51,198 bases of DNA. Origin: Lachnospiraceae bacterium. GTDB lineage: Bacteria; Bacillota; Clostridia; Lachnospirales; Lachnospiraceae. The position numbers and the translations under genes are program-made. Below are positions 23,818-32,276 of the stretch, one piece after another (position 1 is the first letter of the stretch; each line of letters begins with the position of its first letter). Where the stretch lies: contig SVFE01000013.1 in assembly GCA_015057055.1 (NCBI GenBank), positions 1-51,198 of the forward strand, given 5' to 3'. The notes beneath the pieces are model-generated. The model made no database searches and was not told the DNA's origin. It saw nothing but the letters and a program-made list of their open reading frames with translations.

Positions 23818-25590
23818 ATGAAAGAATTAAAGCATAAAATTATTTCGGTTGTCGTTGCAATTGTCCTTATTTTAGTGATTATTGCGATTGCATTTGGCGG
23901 CAAGATATATGAAAGTATCAAAAGCGGAGAAGAAATTAACATGCGCTGGTTTTTGGCGCTACTGTATCCGGACAAATATTCTTATTCCGTGGAGACCGCG
24001 GATTTGAATGAGTATTATCAGATTTTCTCACCGGAGGATATAGCCATTGTCCTGCAAAACGAGCGGATTGAAGATCGGGGTAAACTGCTTGACGGCGTGG
24101 TATATTTTTCCTTTGATACCGTGGAGCGGTTATTCACGGACCGTTTTTACGTAAATGAAGAAGAGGGAGTTCTTTTGTATACCACTTCTACGGAAGTGAT
24201 TACGGTGCAAATCGGAGAAGAATTTACCGGTTATGAGGCGGGCGGTACAGTGACGTCTACAGACTATCCGATTGCAAGGTATTACAGCGACGGAACGCTT
24301 TTGGTGGCGGCTGATTACGTACAAAAGTACGCGGATTTTTCTTATGAATTCTATGCGGACCCCAACCGCATGCAGGTTTATACCGTATGGGAAGAAGAGC
24401 GCCAGGCCCAGGTTTTGGATGATACCCAGGTACGTTACCAGGGCGGTATTAAGAGTGATGTGCTGCGGGAAGTGGCAGCAGGCGAGACTGTGGTTGTTTT
24501 GGAAATTATGGAGACCTGGACTAAGGTAAAGACCTACGACGGTTTTATCGGCTATATTGAAAATGATTATCTTTCTGATTATGTGATGGTGACACCGGAA
24601 GCGGTTACGGGTGCATACCGGCCGGAGGAAGATTACAGCATGGGAGTCAGCGGCAACCAGATTATTGTTGCATTCCATCAGATATTTTCCGAGGATGACG
24701 GAAGCGGATTGAATTCTCTTTTGGAGACCACTTCCGGCATTGATGTGGTGGTACCCACCTGGTTTTATCTGGACAGCGAGGAGGGTACGTTTACTTCATT
24801 GGCGAATTATTCCTACGTGGAAAATGCCCATGCCCGGGGACTACAGGTGTGGGGACTTTTGGAAGACATGACCAACGACTTTGACGAGTATGCGCTGTTT
24901 GCTTCTTCGGAGAACCGCAGGGCTTTGATTGATAATCTGATTAACACGGCGGTGGAATACGGTCTGGACGGATTGAATATTGACTGTGAGGAAGTCGGCA
25001 GAGAGACCGGTCCTCATTACGTACAGTTCCTTCGGGAGCTTTCCATAGAGACTAGAGCCCATGGGCTGATTCTCTCCGTGGACAACTACGTTTTAAATGA
25101 AGGAAATCTTTACTATGACTTGGGCGAGCAGGGGCTGATTACGGACTATGTTATCGTCATGGGTTATGATGAGCACTGGGCCGGTTCGGAAGCCGGAAGC
25201 GTGGCCTCCATTGATTTTGTGGAGCGGGGTATTTCTTCTGCAATCGAAGCGGGAGTACCGGCGGCGAAGTTGATTAACGGTGTACCCTTCTATACGAGAA
25301 TCTGGCGCACGGAGGGTGTGGAAACCAACAGTGAAGCCGTAGGTATGGATACGACGCAGGAATGGCTTGCCAACCGCGGCATTACCCCTACGTGGGATGA
25401 TGTGTGCTGTCAGTATTATGCTAGCTATCAGGACGGAACTGCCTTTTTCGAGGTTTGGGTAGAGGATGCCCAGTCCCTGGAGACCAAATTATCGGTTATG
25501 GATAATTACGGCGTGGCCGGTGTGGCGGCATGGAAGCTGGGATTGGAGAGCAGTGATGTCTGGGCAATTATCGAGGCCTACATGAATTAA
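23818..25590 (+). CDS. Membrane-anchored SH3 and glycoside hydrolase family 18 protein
   Basis: 590 residues. One N-terminal membrane helix (about 7-27) anchors an extracellular protein. A region related to copper-amine-oxidase-like or stalk domains (about 50-190) leads to a bacterial SH3 domain (about 200-262; GETVVVLEIMETWTKVKTYDGFIGYIENDYL) and a GH18 barrel (about 280-590). The GH18 motif reads DGLNIDCEE, with Asp389 and the general acid Glu391 present; Asn387 replaces the first motif Asp, as in spore and cell-wall GH18 enzymes. VIVMGYDEHWAGSEAGSV and GVAAWKLGLES support the barrel. It probably acts on peptidoglycan or chitin-like glycan. Confidence 0.88.
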   Translation: MKELKHKIISVVVAIVLILVIIAIAFGGKIYESIKSGEEINMRWFLALLYPDKYSYSVETADLNEYYQIFSPEDIAIVLQNERIEDRGKLLDGVVYFSFDTVERLFTDRFYVNEEEGVLLYTTSTEVITVQIGEEFTGYEAGGTVTSTDYPIARYYSDGTLLVAADYVQKYADFSYEFYADPNRMQVYTVWEEERQAQVLDDTQVRYQGGIKSDVLREVAAGETVVVLEIMETWTKVKTYDGFIGYIENDYLSDYVMVTPEAVTGAYRPEEDYSMGVSGNQIIVAFHQIFSEDDGSGLNSLLETTSGIDVVVPTWFYLDSEEGTFTSLANYSYVENAHARGLQVWGLLEDMTNDFDEYALFASSENRRALIDNLINTAVEYGLDGLNIDCEEVGRETGPHYVQFLRELSIETRAHGLILSVDNYVLNEGNLYYDLGEQGLITDYVIVMGYDEHWAGSEAGSVASIDFVERGISSAIEAGVPAAKLINGVPFYTRIWRTEGVETNSEAVGMDTTQEWLANRGITPTWDDVCCQYYASYQDGTAFFEVWVEDAQSLETKLSVMDNYGVAGVAAWKLGLESSDVWAIIEAYMN

Positions 25591-25779
25591 TCACATGAAC
25601 CACATAAATTTGTGGCTGAAAAAAAAGCAACTCAATATATTGTAGTTTTGGACTAATTTGCACAAAAATATCCGTTAAATACTTTACATTATTGGTAAAT
25701 AGTGCTAACATTGTATTAGATATGGGTATTTTTGTGCACTTTTTGTGCTTTCCGATTGGAAAGGGGGGTTATTATCGCG

Positions 25780-27438
25780 ATGGGAACAGAAGTTTCGAAC
25801 CTTGTGGAAAAAATGTTTGATGCATTTGCCATGACTTCGGGCACCAGCTATGTATTCATGTGCGATATAAAAAAGAATTATTCCAAATGGTCCTTAAAGG
25901 CGGTAGAGTATTTTGGTCTGCCCGGGGAATATATGGAAGATGCCGGCGGAATCTGGGAAGAGCGGATGCATCCGGAAGATCGGGTGATTCATCATAAACA
26001 GATAGAGGAGGCTTTTTCCGGGAAGCGGGACAGCGTGGATGCGGAATACCGGGTTATGGACAAGGAAGGGAATTACGTGGTCTGTACCTGCAAGGGAAAG
26101 GTGATTCGGGATGATGCGGGAGAGCCGGCGTACTTTGCGGGAACGATTTGGAACCATGGTGTGATTGATAATATTGATCCGGCGACAAATCTGTACAACC
26201 AGTATGAATTTTTCCATGCGCTGGAACTACTTAAAGGAAAGAAGCAGCCCATCGCCATCATGGTGCTGGGAATAAAACGATTTTCTGAAATTAATGAAAT
26301 CTATGGTTATACCTTGGGCAACAAGGTGCTTCGGGAATTGGCCAAGAAATTTATGTCTATCCTCAAGGATGAATCCTGGGTGTACCGTTTGGATGGTACG
26401 CGTTACGGCATTATTTGCAATGTAAGAGATGATAAATCTCTCCGGGAAATGTATCAGTCGTTACAGAATATGGCCCGTCATGAAATCACGCTTCAGGGCG
26501 AAAAAGTGACGGTGGATTTGTGCGGCGGCGCCGTTGTAACCGAAAATTATGGGTTGGATGTACATGATATTTATGCAAAGGCGAAATACGGCCTGGATGC
26601 TTCCAAAAATGAAAAGCATGGGGAGCTGGTTATCGTACATGACGACGGTAATATCAGTGTAAACAATAAAGAAAATATTGAAATATTAAATGAAATCCGC
26701 AATTGCGTGGCCAATCAGTGCGAGGGCTTTTATCTTTGCTATCAGCCTTTTGTATCTTCCATCAGTGAGAAGTTGCTTGGCATGGAAGTGTTGCTGCGTT
26801 GGAAAAAAGAGCCTTACGGAAACGTGCCTCCCGATCGATTTATCCCTTGGTTGGAGAGGGATGCATGCTTTTTTGATTTGGGCAATTGGATTTTAGAAGA
26901 AGCATTTAAAGAGGGTAAAAAGATTTTGACCCGGTATCCGGATTTTGTGATTAATATTAATTTGTCCTACGCACAACTGGAACGTAGTGAGTTTCGCAAG
27001 TGTCTTGTGGAACTTTTGGAAAAGACCGCGTTCCCGGCAAGGAACCTGTGTCTGGAATTGACGGAGCGATGCCGGTTGCTGGATTTGACCTTCCTTCGAA
27101 ATGAAATTATTTTCTTGAAATCCTACGGAATCAAAGTGGTTCTGGATGATTTCGGAACCGGATTTTCTTCCTTGAATCTGCTTCGGGAATTGCCCATTGA
27201 CGGCATCAAGATTGACCGCGGTTTTGTATCGGATATCACGACCAATTGCAAGAACCAGTCCATTGTTAAGGCGGTTACCACTTGTGCAAAGGAATTGGAT
27301 TTGAATGTTTGCGTGGAAGGCATTGAAGATGAAGATATGAAGAATTTCATGGGGAACTTTAATTCCAGCAGTTATCAGGGATATTACTATTCCCGTCCGG
27401 TAGGAATGGACGAGTTTAAGCAGTTATCTTTTTATTAA
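25780..27438 (+). CDS. PAS-GGDEF(degenerate)-EAL phosphodiesterase
   Basis: 552 residues from ATG 25780, which follows AAAGGGGGG. No membrane segments. A PAS domain (about 1-125; MHPEDR, AEYRVMDKEGNYVV), a GGDEF-like domain with RLDGTRYG in place of the motif (about 130-285), and an EAL domain (about 295-550). The EAL residues are present: MEVLLRW (Glu336), ININLSYAQ, LELTER, LDDFGTGFSSL, IKIDRGF, VEGIED and YQGYYYSRP. It should be a soluble cyclic-di-GMP hydrolase. This is the third EAL protein in the window and stands alone with its own terminator. Confidence 0.9.
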   Translation: MGTEVSNLVEKMFDAFAMTSGTSYVFMCDIKKNYSKWSLKAVEYFGLPGEYMEDAGGIWEERMHPEDRVIHHKQIEEAFSGKRDSVDAEYRVMDKEGNYVVCTCKGKVIRDDAGEPAYFAGTIWNHGVIDNIDPATNLYNQYEFFHALELLKGKKQPIAIMVLGIKRFSEINEIYGYTLGNKVLRELAKKFMSILKDESWVYRLDGTRYGIICNVRDDKSLREMYQSLQNMARHEITLQGEKVTVDLCGGAVVTENYGLDVHDIYAKAKYGLDASKNEKHGELVIVHDDGNISVNNKENIEILNEIRNCVANQCEGFYLCYQPFVSSISEKLLGMEVLLRWKKEPYGNVPPDRFIPWLERDACFFDLGNWILEEAFKEGKKILTRYPDFVININLSYAQLERSEFRKCLVELLEKTAFPARNLCLELTERCRLLDLTFLRNEIIFLKSYGIKVVLDDFGTGFSSLNLLRELPIDGIKIDRGFVSDITTNCKNQSIVKAVTTCAKELDLNVCVEGIEDEDMKNFMGNFNSSSYQGYYYSRPVGMDEFKQLSFY

Positions 27439-27515
27439 AAAGAAGGCGAAAAGTGTTACGAAAAGTTCACAAATTCCGTGTGGACAATTAGAAATGTGAA
27501 ACATATAATAGAAAA

Positions 27516-27551
27516 GTAGCATGCAGTGTTATGGCATGCTACTTATTTTTT
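27516..27551 (+). terminator. Terminator after the PAS-GGDEF-EAL gene
   Basis: Perfect 9-bp stem GTAGCATGC (27516-27524) with GCATGCTAC (27534-27542), then TTATTTTTT. Confidence 0.85.
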
Positions 27552-27624
27552 CGGCAAGGCTGCAAAGCCTTTAATAAAGCGAAACCATAGTTTGAATTAT
27601 AAACGGAAGGAAGAGAATACATAA

Positions 27625-29388
27625 ATGAAAATGATTAAATCCTTAGGGCAATATATCCGGGAATATAAATGGGTTTCTATTATCACGCCCATTTTTATGA
27701 TGCTGGAAGTTGTATTCGAAACATTGATACCCAAAATGATGTCCTCCATCGTGGATTACGGAATCAACGTGCCGGGAGGCGATATGCAGCACATTTATAA
27801 AATGGGCGCGATTATGTTGGCCCTGGCTTTGGGCAGCCTGCTGACCGGTATCGGCGGCGGAGTATTTGCGGCAAAGGCCTCTACCGGATTTGCCAAGAAC
27901 GTTAGGAAGGCCATGTTTGAAAAAATCCAGACCTACTCTTTTTCCAATATCGACAAATTTTCCACGGCGGGACTGATTACCCGTCTGACTACGGATGTTA
28001 CCAACGTGCAGAATGCGTATCAGATGATTTTAAGAATGTGCATACGCGCGCCGCTGAGTATGATTTTTGCTATGGTAATGGCGTTTTTGGTTTCTCCCGA
28101 AATTGCCACCGTGTATCTGATCGCGGTATTTTTCCTTGCGATAGTGCTGGCAATCATTATCCGCTTTGCCATGAAATATTTTTCCAATGCGTTTAAAAAA
28201 TACGATGATTTGAATGCTACCGTGCAGGAAAATGTCAGTGCAATCCGTGTGGTAAAAGCATATGTACGGGAAGAACATGAGATGTCCCGTATGGAGAAGG
28301 CCAGTGACAGTATTTATCAGACCCTGGTGAAGGCGGAAAATATGGTTATTTTGAACTCGCCTTTCATGCAAATTACGGTGTATACCTGTATTTTGCTCAT
28401 CAGCTGGCTGGGGGCCAACATGATTGTATCGGAGACACTTACCACCGGCGAACTGATGCAGCTTCTTACCTACTGCATGAATATTTTGATGAGTCTGATG
28501 ATGATTTCCATGATTTTTGTAATGCTTTCCATGAGTATTGCCAGCGGGGAGCGTATTGTGCAGGTGCTGGACGAAGAGCCGGATATCAAGAATCCGGAGC
28601 AGCCCTGTTATGAGGTAAAGGACGGAAGCATCACGTTTGAAAATGTAGAATTTTCTTATCAGTCGGGGGCTTCGGAGCCGGTGCTGAAGGATATTGATTT
28701 GCAAATTCGTTCCGGCGAAACCATCGGAATTTTGGGTGGTACCGGTAGTGCCAAGACAAGTCTGGTTAATTTAATCAGTCGCCTGTATGATGTTACGGAG
28801 GGAAGAGTTTTGGTCGGCGGACGGGACGTGCGGGATTATGATTTGGAAGTCCTTCGAAATGAAGTGGCCGTGGTGCTGCAGAAAAATACGCTGTTTAGCG
28901 GAACGGTTTTGGAGAATCTCCGCTGGGGTAATGAAAACGCCACGGAGGAAGAGTGCCGGGAGGCGTGCCGCCTTGCCTGCGCGGATGAATTTGTATCGGC
29001 CATGCCGGAGGGATACCATACTTATATCGAACAGGGCGGAAACAATGTATCCGGCGGCCAGAAGCAGCGTCTTTGCATTGCCAGAGCGCTTTTGAAAAAA
29101 CCGAAGGTGCTTATTCTCGATGACAGCACCAGTGCGGTGGATACGGCTACGGATGCCAAAATCAGAAAGGCTTTTCGGGAAGATTTGCCGGGTATTACCA
29201 AGATTATTATTGCCCAGCGAATTTCCAGTATCGAATCCGCTGACCGCATTATCGTAATGGAAGAGGGGCGGATTGACGGCTTCGGAACCCATGAACAGCT
29301 TCTTGCGACCAATGAGATATATCGTGATGTGTACGAGGCTCAGACCGGCCGGGATGCGGACTTTGATGAAGTAGGGGGTGAAGCATAA
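27625..29388 (+). CDS. ABC exporter subunit with degenerate ATP-binding site
   Basis: 587 residues: a six-helix transmembrane domain (about 1-310) and a nucleotide-binding domain. Walker A is altered (GGTGSAKTS, Ala376 where Gly is usual, Lys377 kept). The signature is canonical (VSGGQKQR). The catalytic Glu after Walker B is Asp (ILDDST, Asp500), and the H-loop His is Gln (IIAQRISS, Gln531). These are the marks of the inactive-site partner in heterodimeric exporters such as TM287/288 or BmrCD. Its stop overlaps the next start (TAATG). Likely substrates are drugs or lipids. Confidence 0.93.
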   Translation: MKMIKSLGQYIREYKWVSIITPIFMMLEVVFETLIPKMMSSIVDYGINVPGGDMQHIYKMGAIMLALALGSLLTGIGGGVFAAKASTGFAKNVRKAMFEKIQTYSFSNIDKFSTAGLITRLTTDVTNVQNAYQMILRMCIRAPLSMIFAMVMAFLVSPEIATVYLIAVFFLAIVLAIIIRFAMKYFSNAFKKYDDLNATVQENVSAIRVVKAYVREEHEMSRMEKASDSIYQTLVKAENMVILNSPFMQITVYTCILLISWLGANMIVSETLTTGELMQLLTYCMNILMSLMMISMIFVMLSMSIASGERIVQVLDEEPDIKNPEQPCYEVKDGSITFENVEFSYQSGASEPVLKDIDLQIRSGETIGILGGTGSAKTSLVNLISRLYDVTEGRVLVGGRDVRDYDLEVLRNEVAVVLQKNTLFSGTVLENLRWGNENATEEECREACRLACADEFVSAMPEGYHTYIEQGGNNVSGGQKQRLCIARALLKKPKVLILDDSTSAVDTATDAKIRKAFREDLPGITKIIIAQRISSIESADRIIVMEEGRIDGFGTHEQLLATNEIYRDVYEAQTGRDADFDEVGGEA

Positions 29389-31322
29389 TGGCAGACGGAA
29401 AAGTAAAAGAAGTAAAGATGGGCAGAGGCCGGGCTATGGGACCCAGGCCCAAACTGGAGAACCCCATGGGCACCCTTAAACGGATGATTTCCTATTCCTT
29501 TGGCGCATACAAAATCCAAATTATTCTTGTGTTTGTGGGAATAATCGTTTCCGTGCTCTGTCAGGCAAGAGGAACGCTTTTTACAAAGGAGCTGATTGAC
29601 AAATATATCGTGCCCCTGACGCAAAGCGAAAACCCGGACTTTACGGATTTGAAGGGTGAAATTTTCACCATGGCCATCGTCTATGCGGTGGGAATTGCGT
29701 TTATTTACTTGTACAATAAACTAATGATTTACATTTCTCAGGGAACCCTGAAGAAATTGCGTGTGGATTTGTTCCGTCATATGGAGCGCCTTCCCATTAA
29801 ATATTTTGACACCCATTCCCACGGAGATATTATGTCGGTGTATACCAATGACGTGGATACGCTGCGACAGTTAATCGGGCAGAGTATTCCTCAGCTTTTC
29901 TCCAGTGTAATTACCATTGTGGTGGTATTTGCCTGCATGCTGATTACCAGTGTGCCCCTGACTGTTGTAACACTGATAATGACTACCGTGACACTGTTTG
30001 TCAGCAAAAAGGTAGCGGGTAAGAGCGGCGGCTTCTTCATTTCCCAGCAAAAATCACTGGGTGCGGTAAACGGATACATCGAAGAGATGATGGAAGGCCA
30101 GAAAGTAGTGAAAGTTTTCTGTCACGAAGAAAAGAGTCTGGAACGGTTTTATGAGCTGAATGAGGAATTGTACCAAAATGCCAAGAAGGCCAATCAGTTC
30201 GTCAATATATTGGGACCCATTAACGCGCAAATCGGAAACCTCAGCTATGTTGTCTGTGCCGTGGTTGGCGGTATACTGGCGATCTATGAGGTGCCCTTTT
30301 TCCAGATGCTTTCGCTGGGAAGCCTGGCATCGTTCCTGACATTTAACAAGAGCTTCAACATGCCCATTAACCAGGTGAGCCAGCAGTTCAACAGTGTCAT
30401 TATGGCGCTGGCAGGTGCGGAGCGAGTTTTTAAACTGATGGATGAAAAACCGGAGACGGATGAAGGATATGTCACCCTGGTGAATGCGAAATATGAAAAC
30501 GGTACGCTCACGGAGACAAAAGAAAGGACCGGAATCTGGGCTTGGAAGCATTACCACAAGGCAGACGATACCACGACTTACGTGGAACTGAAGGGCGATG
30601 TGGTATTTGATGATGTGGACTTTGGATACACGGAAGAAAAGATGGTATTGCACAATATTGATTTATTTGCAACGCCGGGTCAGAAGATTGCCTTTGTAGG
30701 TTCTACCGGTGCCGGAAAGACCACCATCACCAATTTGATTAACCGATTTTACGATATCCAGGACGGCAAAATCCGTTACGACGGAATCAACATCAACAAA
30801 ATTAAAAAAGATGATTTGCGCCGGTCTCTGGGAATCGTATTGCAGGAAACCAATCTTTTTACCGGAACTGTCCGGGACAATATTAAATACGGTAAGCTGG
30901 ATGCGACCGAGGAAGAGGTCATTGCAGCGGCAAAGCTGGCCAATGCCCACGGATTTATTTCCCGACTTCCCCAAGGGTATGATACCATGCTTACGGCCAA
31001 CGGAGCGTCCTTAAGTCAGGGCCAGCGGCAGCTTCTCGCCATTGCCAGAGCCGCCATTGCAGACCCGCCGGTGTTGATTTTGGATGAAGCCACCAGCTCC
31101 ATCGATACCCGAACCGAAAAACTGGTGCAGGCAGGAATGGACCGCCTTATGAAGGGCCGGACTACTTTTGTCATTGCCCATCGTCTTTCCACAATTCAAA
31201 ACAGTGATTGCATTATCGTTTTGGAAAAAGGAAAAATAATCGAGCGGGGTAACCACGAGGAGCTTTTGGAAGCAAAAGGAAAATACTACAGTCTCTATAC
31301 TGGCAACCAGATTGGGATGTAA
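29388..31322 (+). CDS. ABC exporter subunit with catalytic ATP-binding site
   Basis: 644 residues. An N-terminal extension and six-helix domain (about 30-345) are joined by an insertion of about 40 residues to the ATPase domain. Walker A GSTGAGKTT (Lys444), Walker B with catalytic Glu (LILDEATSS, Glu567) and the H-loop His (VIAHRLST) are intact. The signature is LSQGQ instead of LSGGQ. With the upstream subunit this gives one consensus and one degenerate ATP site. The gene ends in a strong terminator. Confidence 0.94.
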   Translation: MADGKVKEVKMGRGRAMGPRPKLENPMGTLKRMISYSFGAYKIQIILVFVGIIVSVLCQARGTLFTKELIDKYIVPLTQSENPDFTDLKGEIFTMAIVYAVGIAFIYLYNKLMIYISQGTLKKLRVDLFRHMERLPIKYFDTHSHGDIMSVYTNDVDTLRQLIGQSIPQLFSSVITIVVVFACMLITSVPLTVVTLIMTTVTLFVSKKVAGKSGGFFISQQKSLGAVNGYIEEMMEGQKVVKVFCHEEKSLERFYELNEELYQNAKKANQFVNILGPINAQIGNLSYVVCAVVGGILAIYEVPFFQMLSLGSLASFLTFNKSFNMPINQVSQQFNSVIMALAGAERVFKLMDEKPETDEGYVTLVNAKYENGTLTETKERTGIWAWKHYHKADDTTTYVELKGDVVFDDVDFGYTEEKMVLHNIDLFATPGQKIAFVGSTGAGKTTITNLINRFYDIQDGKIRYDGININKIKKDDLRRSLGIVLQETNLFTGTVRDNIKYGKLDATEEEVIAAAKLANAHGFISRLPQGYDTMLTANGASLSQGQRQLLAIARAAIADPPVLILDEATSSIDTRTEKLVQAGMDRLMKGRTTFVIAHRLSTIQNSDCIIVLEKGKIIERGNHEELLEAKGKYYSLYTGNQIGM

Positions 31323-31334
31323 AAGACAAATAGG

Positions 31335-31379
31335 AAAACTCTGCAAGGTACACAATTTGTGTGCTTGCAGAGTTTTTTT
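31335..31379 (+). terminator. Terminator of the ABC exporter operon
   Basis: Long stem AAAACTCTGCAAG (31335-31347) with CTTGCAGAGTTTT (from 31364), 16-base loop, then a T run. Confidence 0.88.
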
Positions 31380-31461
31380 GTTGAAAGAACTTTTGATTTA
31401 TTCGGATATAAAAAATAAATTAGTTAATGAATATAAAAAAAGTGAAAGTGAGGAAAAGAGG

Positions 31462-32067
31462 TTGGCTAATGTATACGGATATATTCGAGTTAGTACAAAA
31501 GAACAGCATGAAGACAGACAAATAGTCTCTATGCAGAAATTAAAAATACCTAAAGGGCATATCTATATGGACAAAGTATCAGGAAAAGATTTTAACAGAC
31601 CCATGTATCAGTGTATGTTAAGTAAGTTAAAAGAAAATGATGTACTTTATGTGGTGAGCATAGATCGCCTGGGAAGAAATTACGAAGAGATTATAGAGCA
31701 ATGGAGGAAATTAACAAAAGAAATAAAAATAGATATTGTTGTTCTTGATATGCCACTGTTGGATACCAGACGCGGAAAAGATTTAATGGGAACTTTTTTA
31801 AGCGATATTGTGTTACAAGTACTTTCTTTTGTTGCGGAGAATGAAAGAGCTAATATAAAAAAGAGGCAGGCAGAAGGAATTGCCGTAGCAAAGGCAAAGG
31901 GTGTTAAATTTGGTCGTCCGTCCAAAGAATTGCCGGAAAATTTTACTTGTATGTATAAGAAATGGAAAGAAGGAAAAATAACGGGAACGGAAGCTGCAGA
32001 TGCGTGTGGAATGCCCATATCAACGTTTTTTTATAGGGCAAAAAAATACGCAGAAGAATTTGCATAA
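31462..32067 (+). CDS. Small serine recombinase, probable DNA invertase
   Basis: 201 residues from TTG 31462, giving the typical MANVYGYIRVSTKEQHEDRQ start; GTGAGG lies eight bases upstream. The nucleophile Ser is in YIRVS, with SIDRLGRNYEEI, MGTFLSDIVLQVLSFVAENERANIKKRQAEGI and GVKFGRPSK as in Hin/Mpi/resolvase-type enzymes. A C-terminal HTH follows (EAADACGMPISTFFYRAKKY). It stands alone, with no transposase. Five bases after its stop lies the first of two inverted crossover-like sites flanking a promoter segment, its most likely substrate. Confidence 0.9.
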   Translation: MANVYGYIRVSTKEQHEDRQIVSMQKLKIPKGHIYMDKVSGKDFNRPMYQCMLSKLKENDVLYVVSIDRLGRNYEEIIEQWRKLTKEIKIDIVVLDMPLLDTRRGKDLMGTFLSDIVLQVLSFVAENERANIKKRQAEGIAVAKAKGVKFGRPSKELPENFTCMYKKWKEGKITGTEAADACGMPISTFFYRAKKYAEEFA

Positions 32068-32072
32068 AATGC

Positions 32073-32091
32073 AAAAAAGTGTACTTTTTTG
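32073..32091 (+). repeat. Left inverted repeat / invertase crossover site
   Basis: AAAAAAGT-GT-ACTTTTTT followed by G. The two 8-base arms are perfect inverted copies around an asymmetric GT centre (32081-32082), the form of a serine-recombinase crossover site. The 19 bases are the exact reverse complement of 32199-32217. Confidence 0.8.
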
Positions 32092-32207
32092 TAGTTTGAG
32101 TTTATATCTTTAAAACTTATTTCATCATATCAAATACATACCTTTTTTTCAAGAATAATCAAAAAATTGTGAATATATGATTGTAATGTTTGGCTTTTCA
32201 AAAAAGT
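32083..32207. promoter_or_regulatory. Putative invertible promoter segment upstream of the kinase operon
   Basis: About 125 AT-rich bases lie between the two crossover centres, without an ORF. On the minus strand TTGAAA (32152-32147), 17 bases, TATGAT (32129-32124) form a good promoter that now points left, into the 3' end of the recombinase gene. No comparable promoter points right: the plus-strand TATGAT at 32176-32181 has no -35 box at 16-18 bases. Inversion would aim the promoter at the kinase gene, 60 bases beyond the right repeat. The orientation given here would be OFF. Confidence 0.68.
32124..32152 (-). promoter_or_regulatory. Promoter inside the invertible segment
   Basis: TTGAAA-N17-TATGAT read on the minus strand, with predicted start near 32117. 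In this orientation it would produce RNA antisense to the recombinase 3' end. Confidence 0.6.
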
Positions 32208-32217
32208 ACACTTTTTT
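32199..32217 (+). repeat. Right inverted repeat / invertase crossover site
   Basis: C followed by AAAAAAGT-AC-ACTTTTTT. The arms equal those of the left site, but the centre (32208-32209) is AC instead of GT, so the sites are inverted relative to each other, which would favour inversion over deletion. Confidence 0.8.
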
Positions 32218-32276
32218 AGAAAGGGATTTTAGAGTGAAAAAGTGGGCGTAAAGTACAACGAGGAGGAAGAGAAACA

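Noticed and set aside
25599-25625. Hairpin CCACA...TGTGG after the GH18 gene considered as its terminator
   Set aside because: It is followed on plus by A and not T, and the stem is only five base pairs. It could work only on the minus strand, where no gene needs it.
31312-31461. Upstream extension of the recombinase to a 251-residue protein
   Set aside because: The extra residues lie across the ABC operon terminator, and family members begin at the equivalent of the TTG at 31462.
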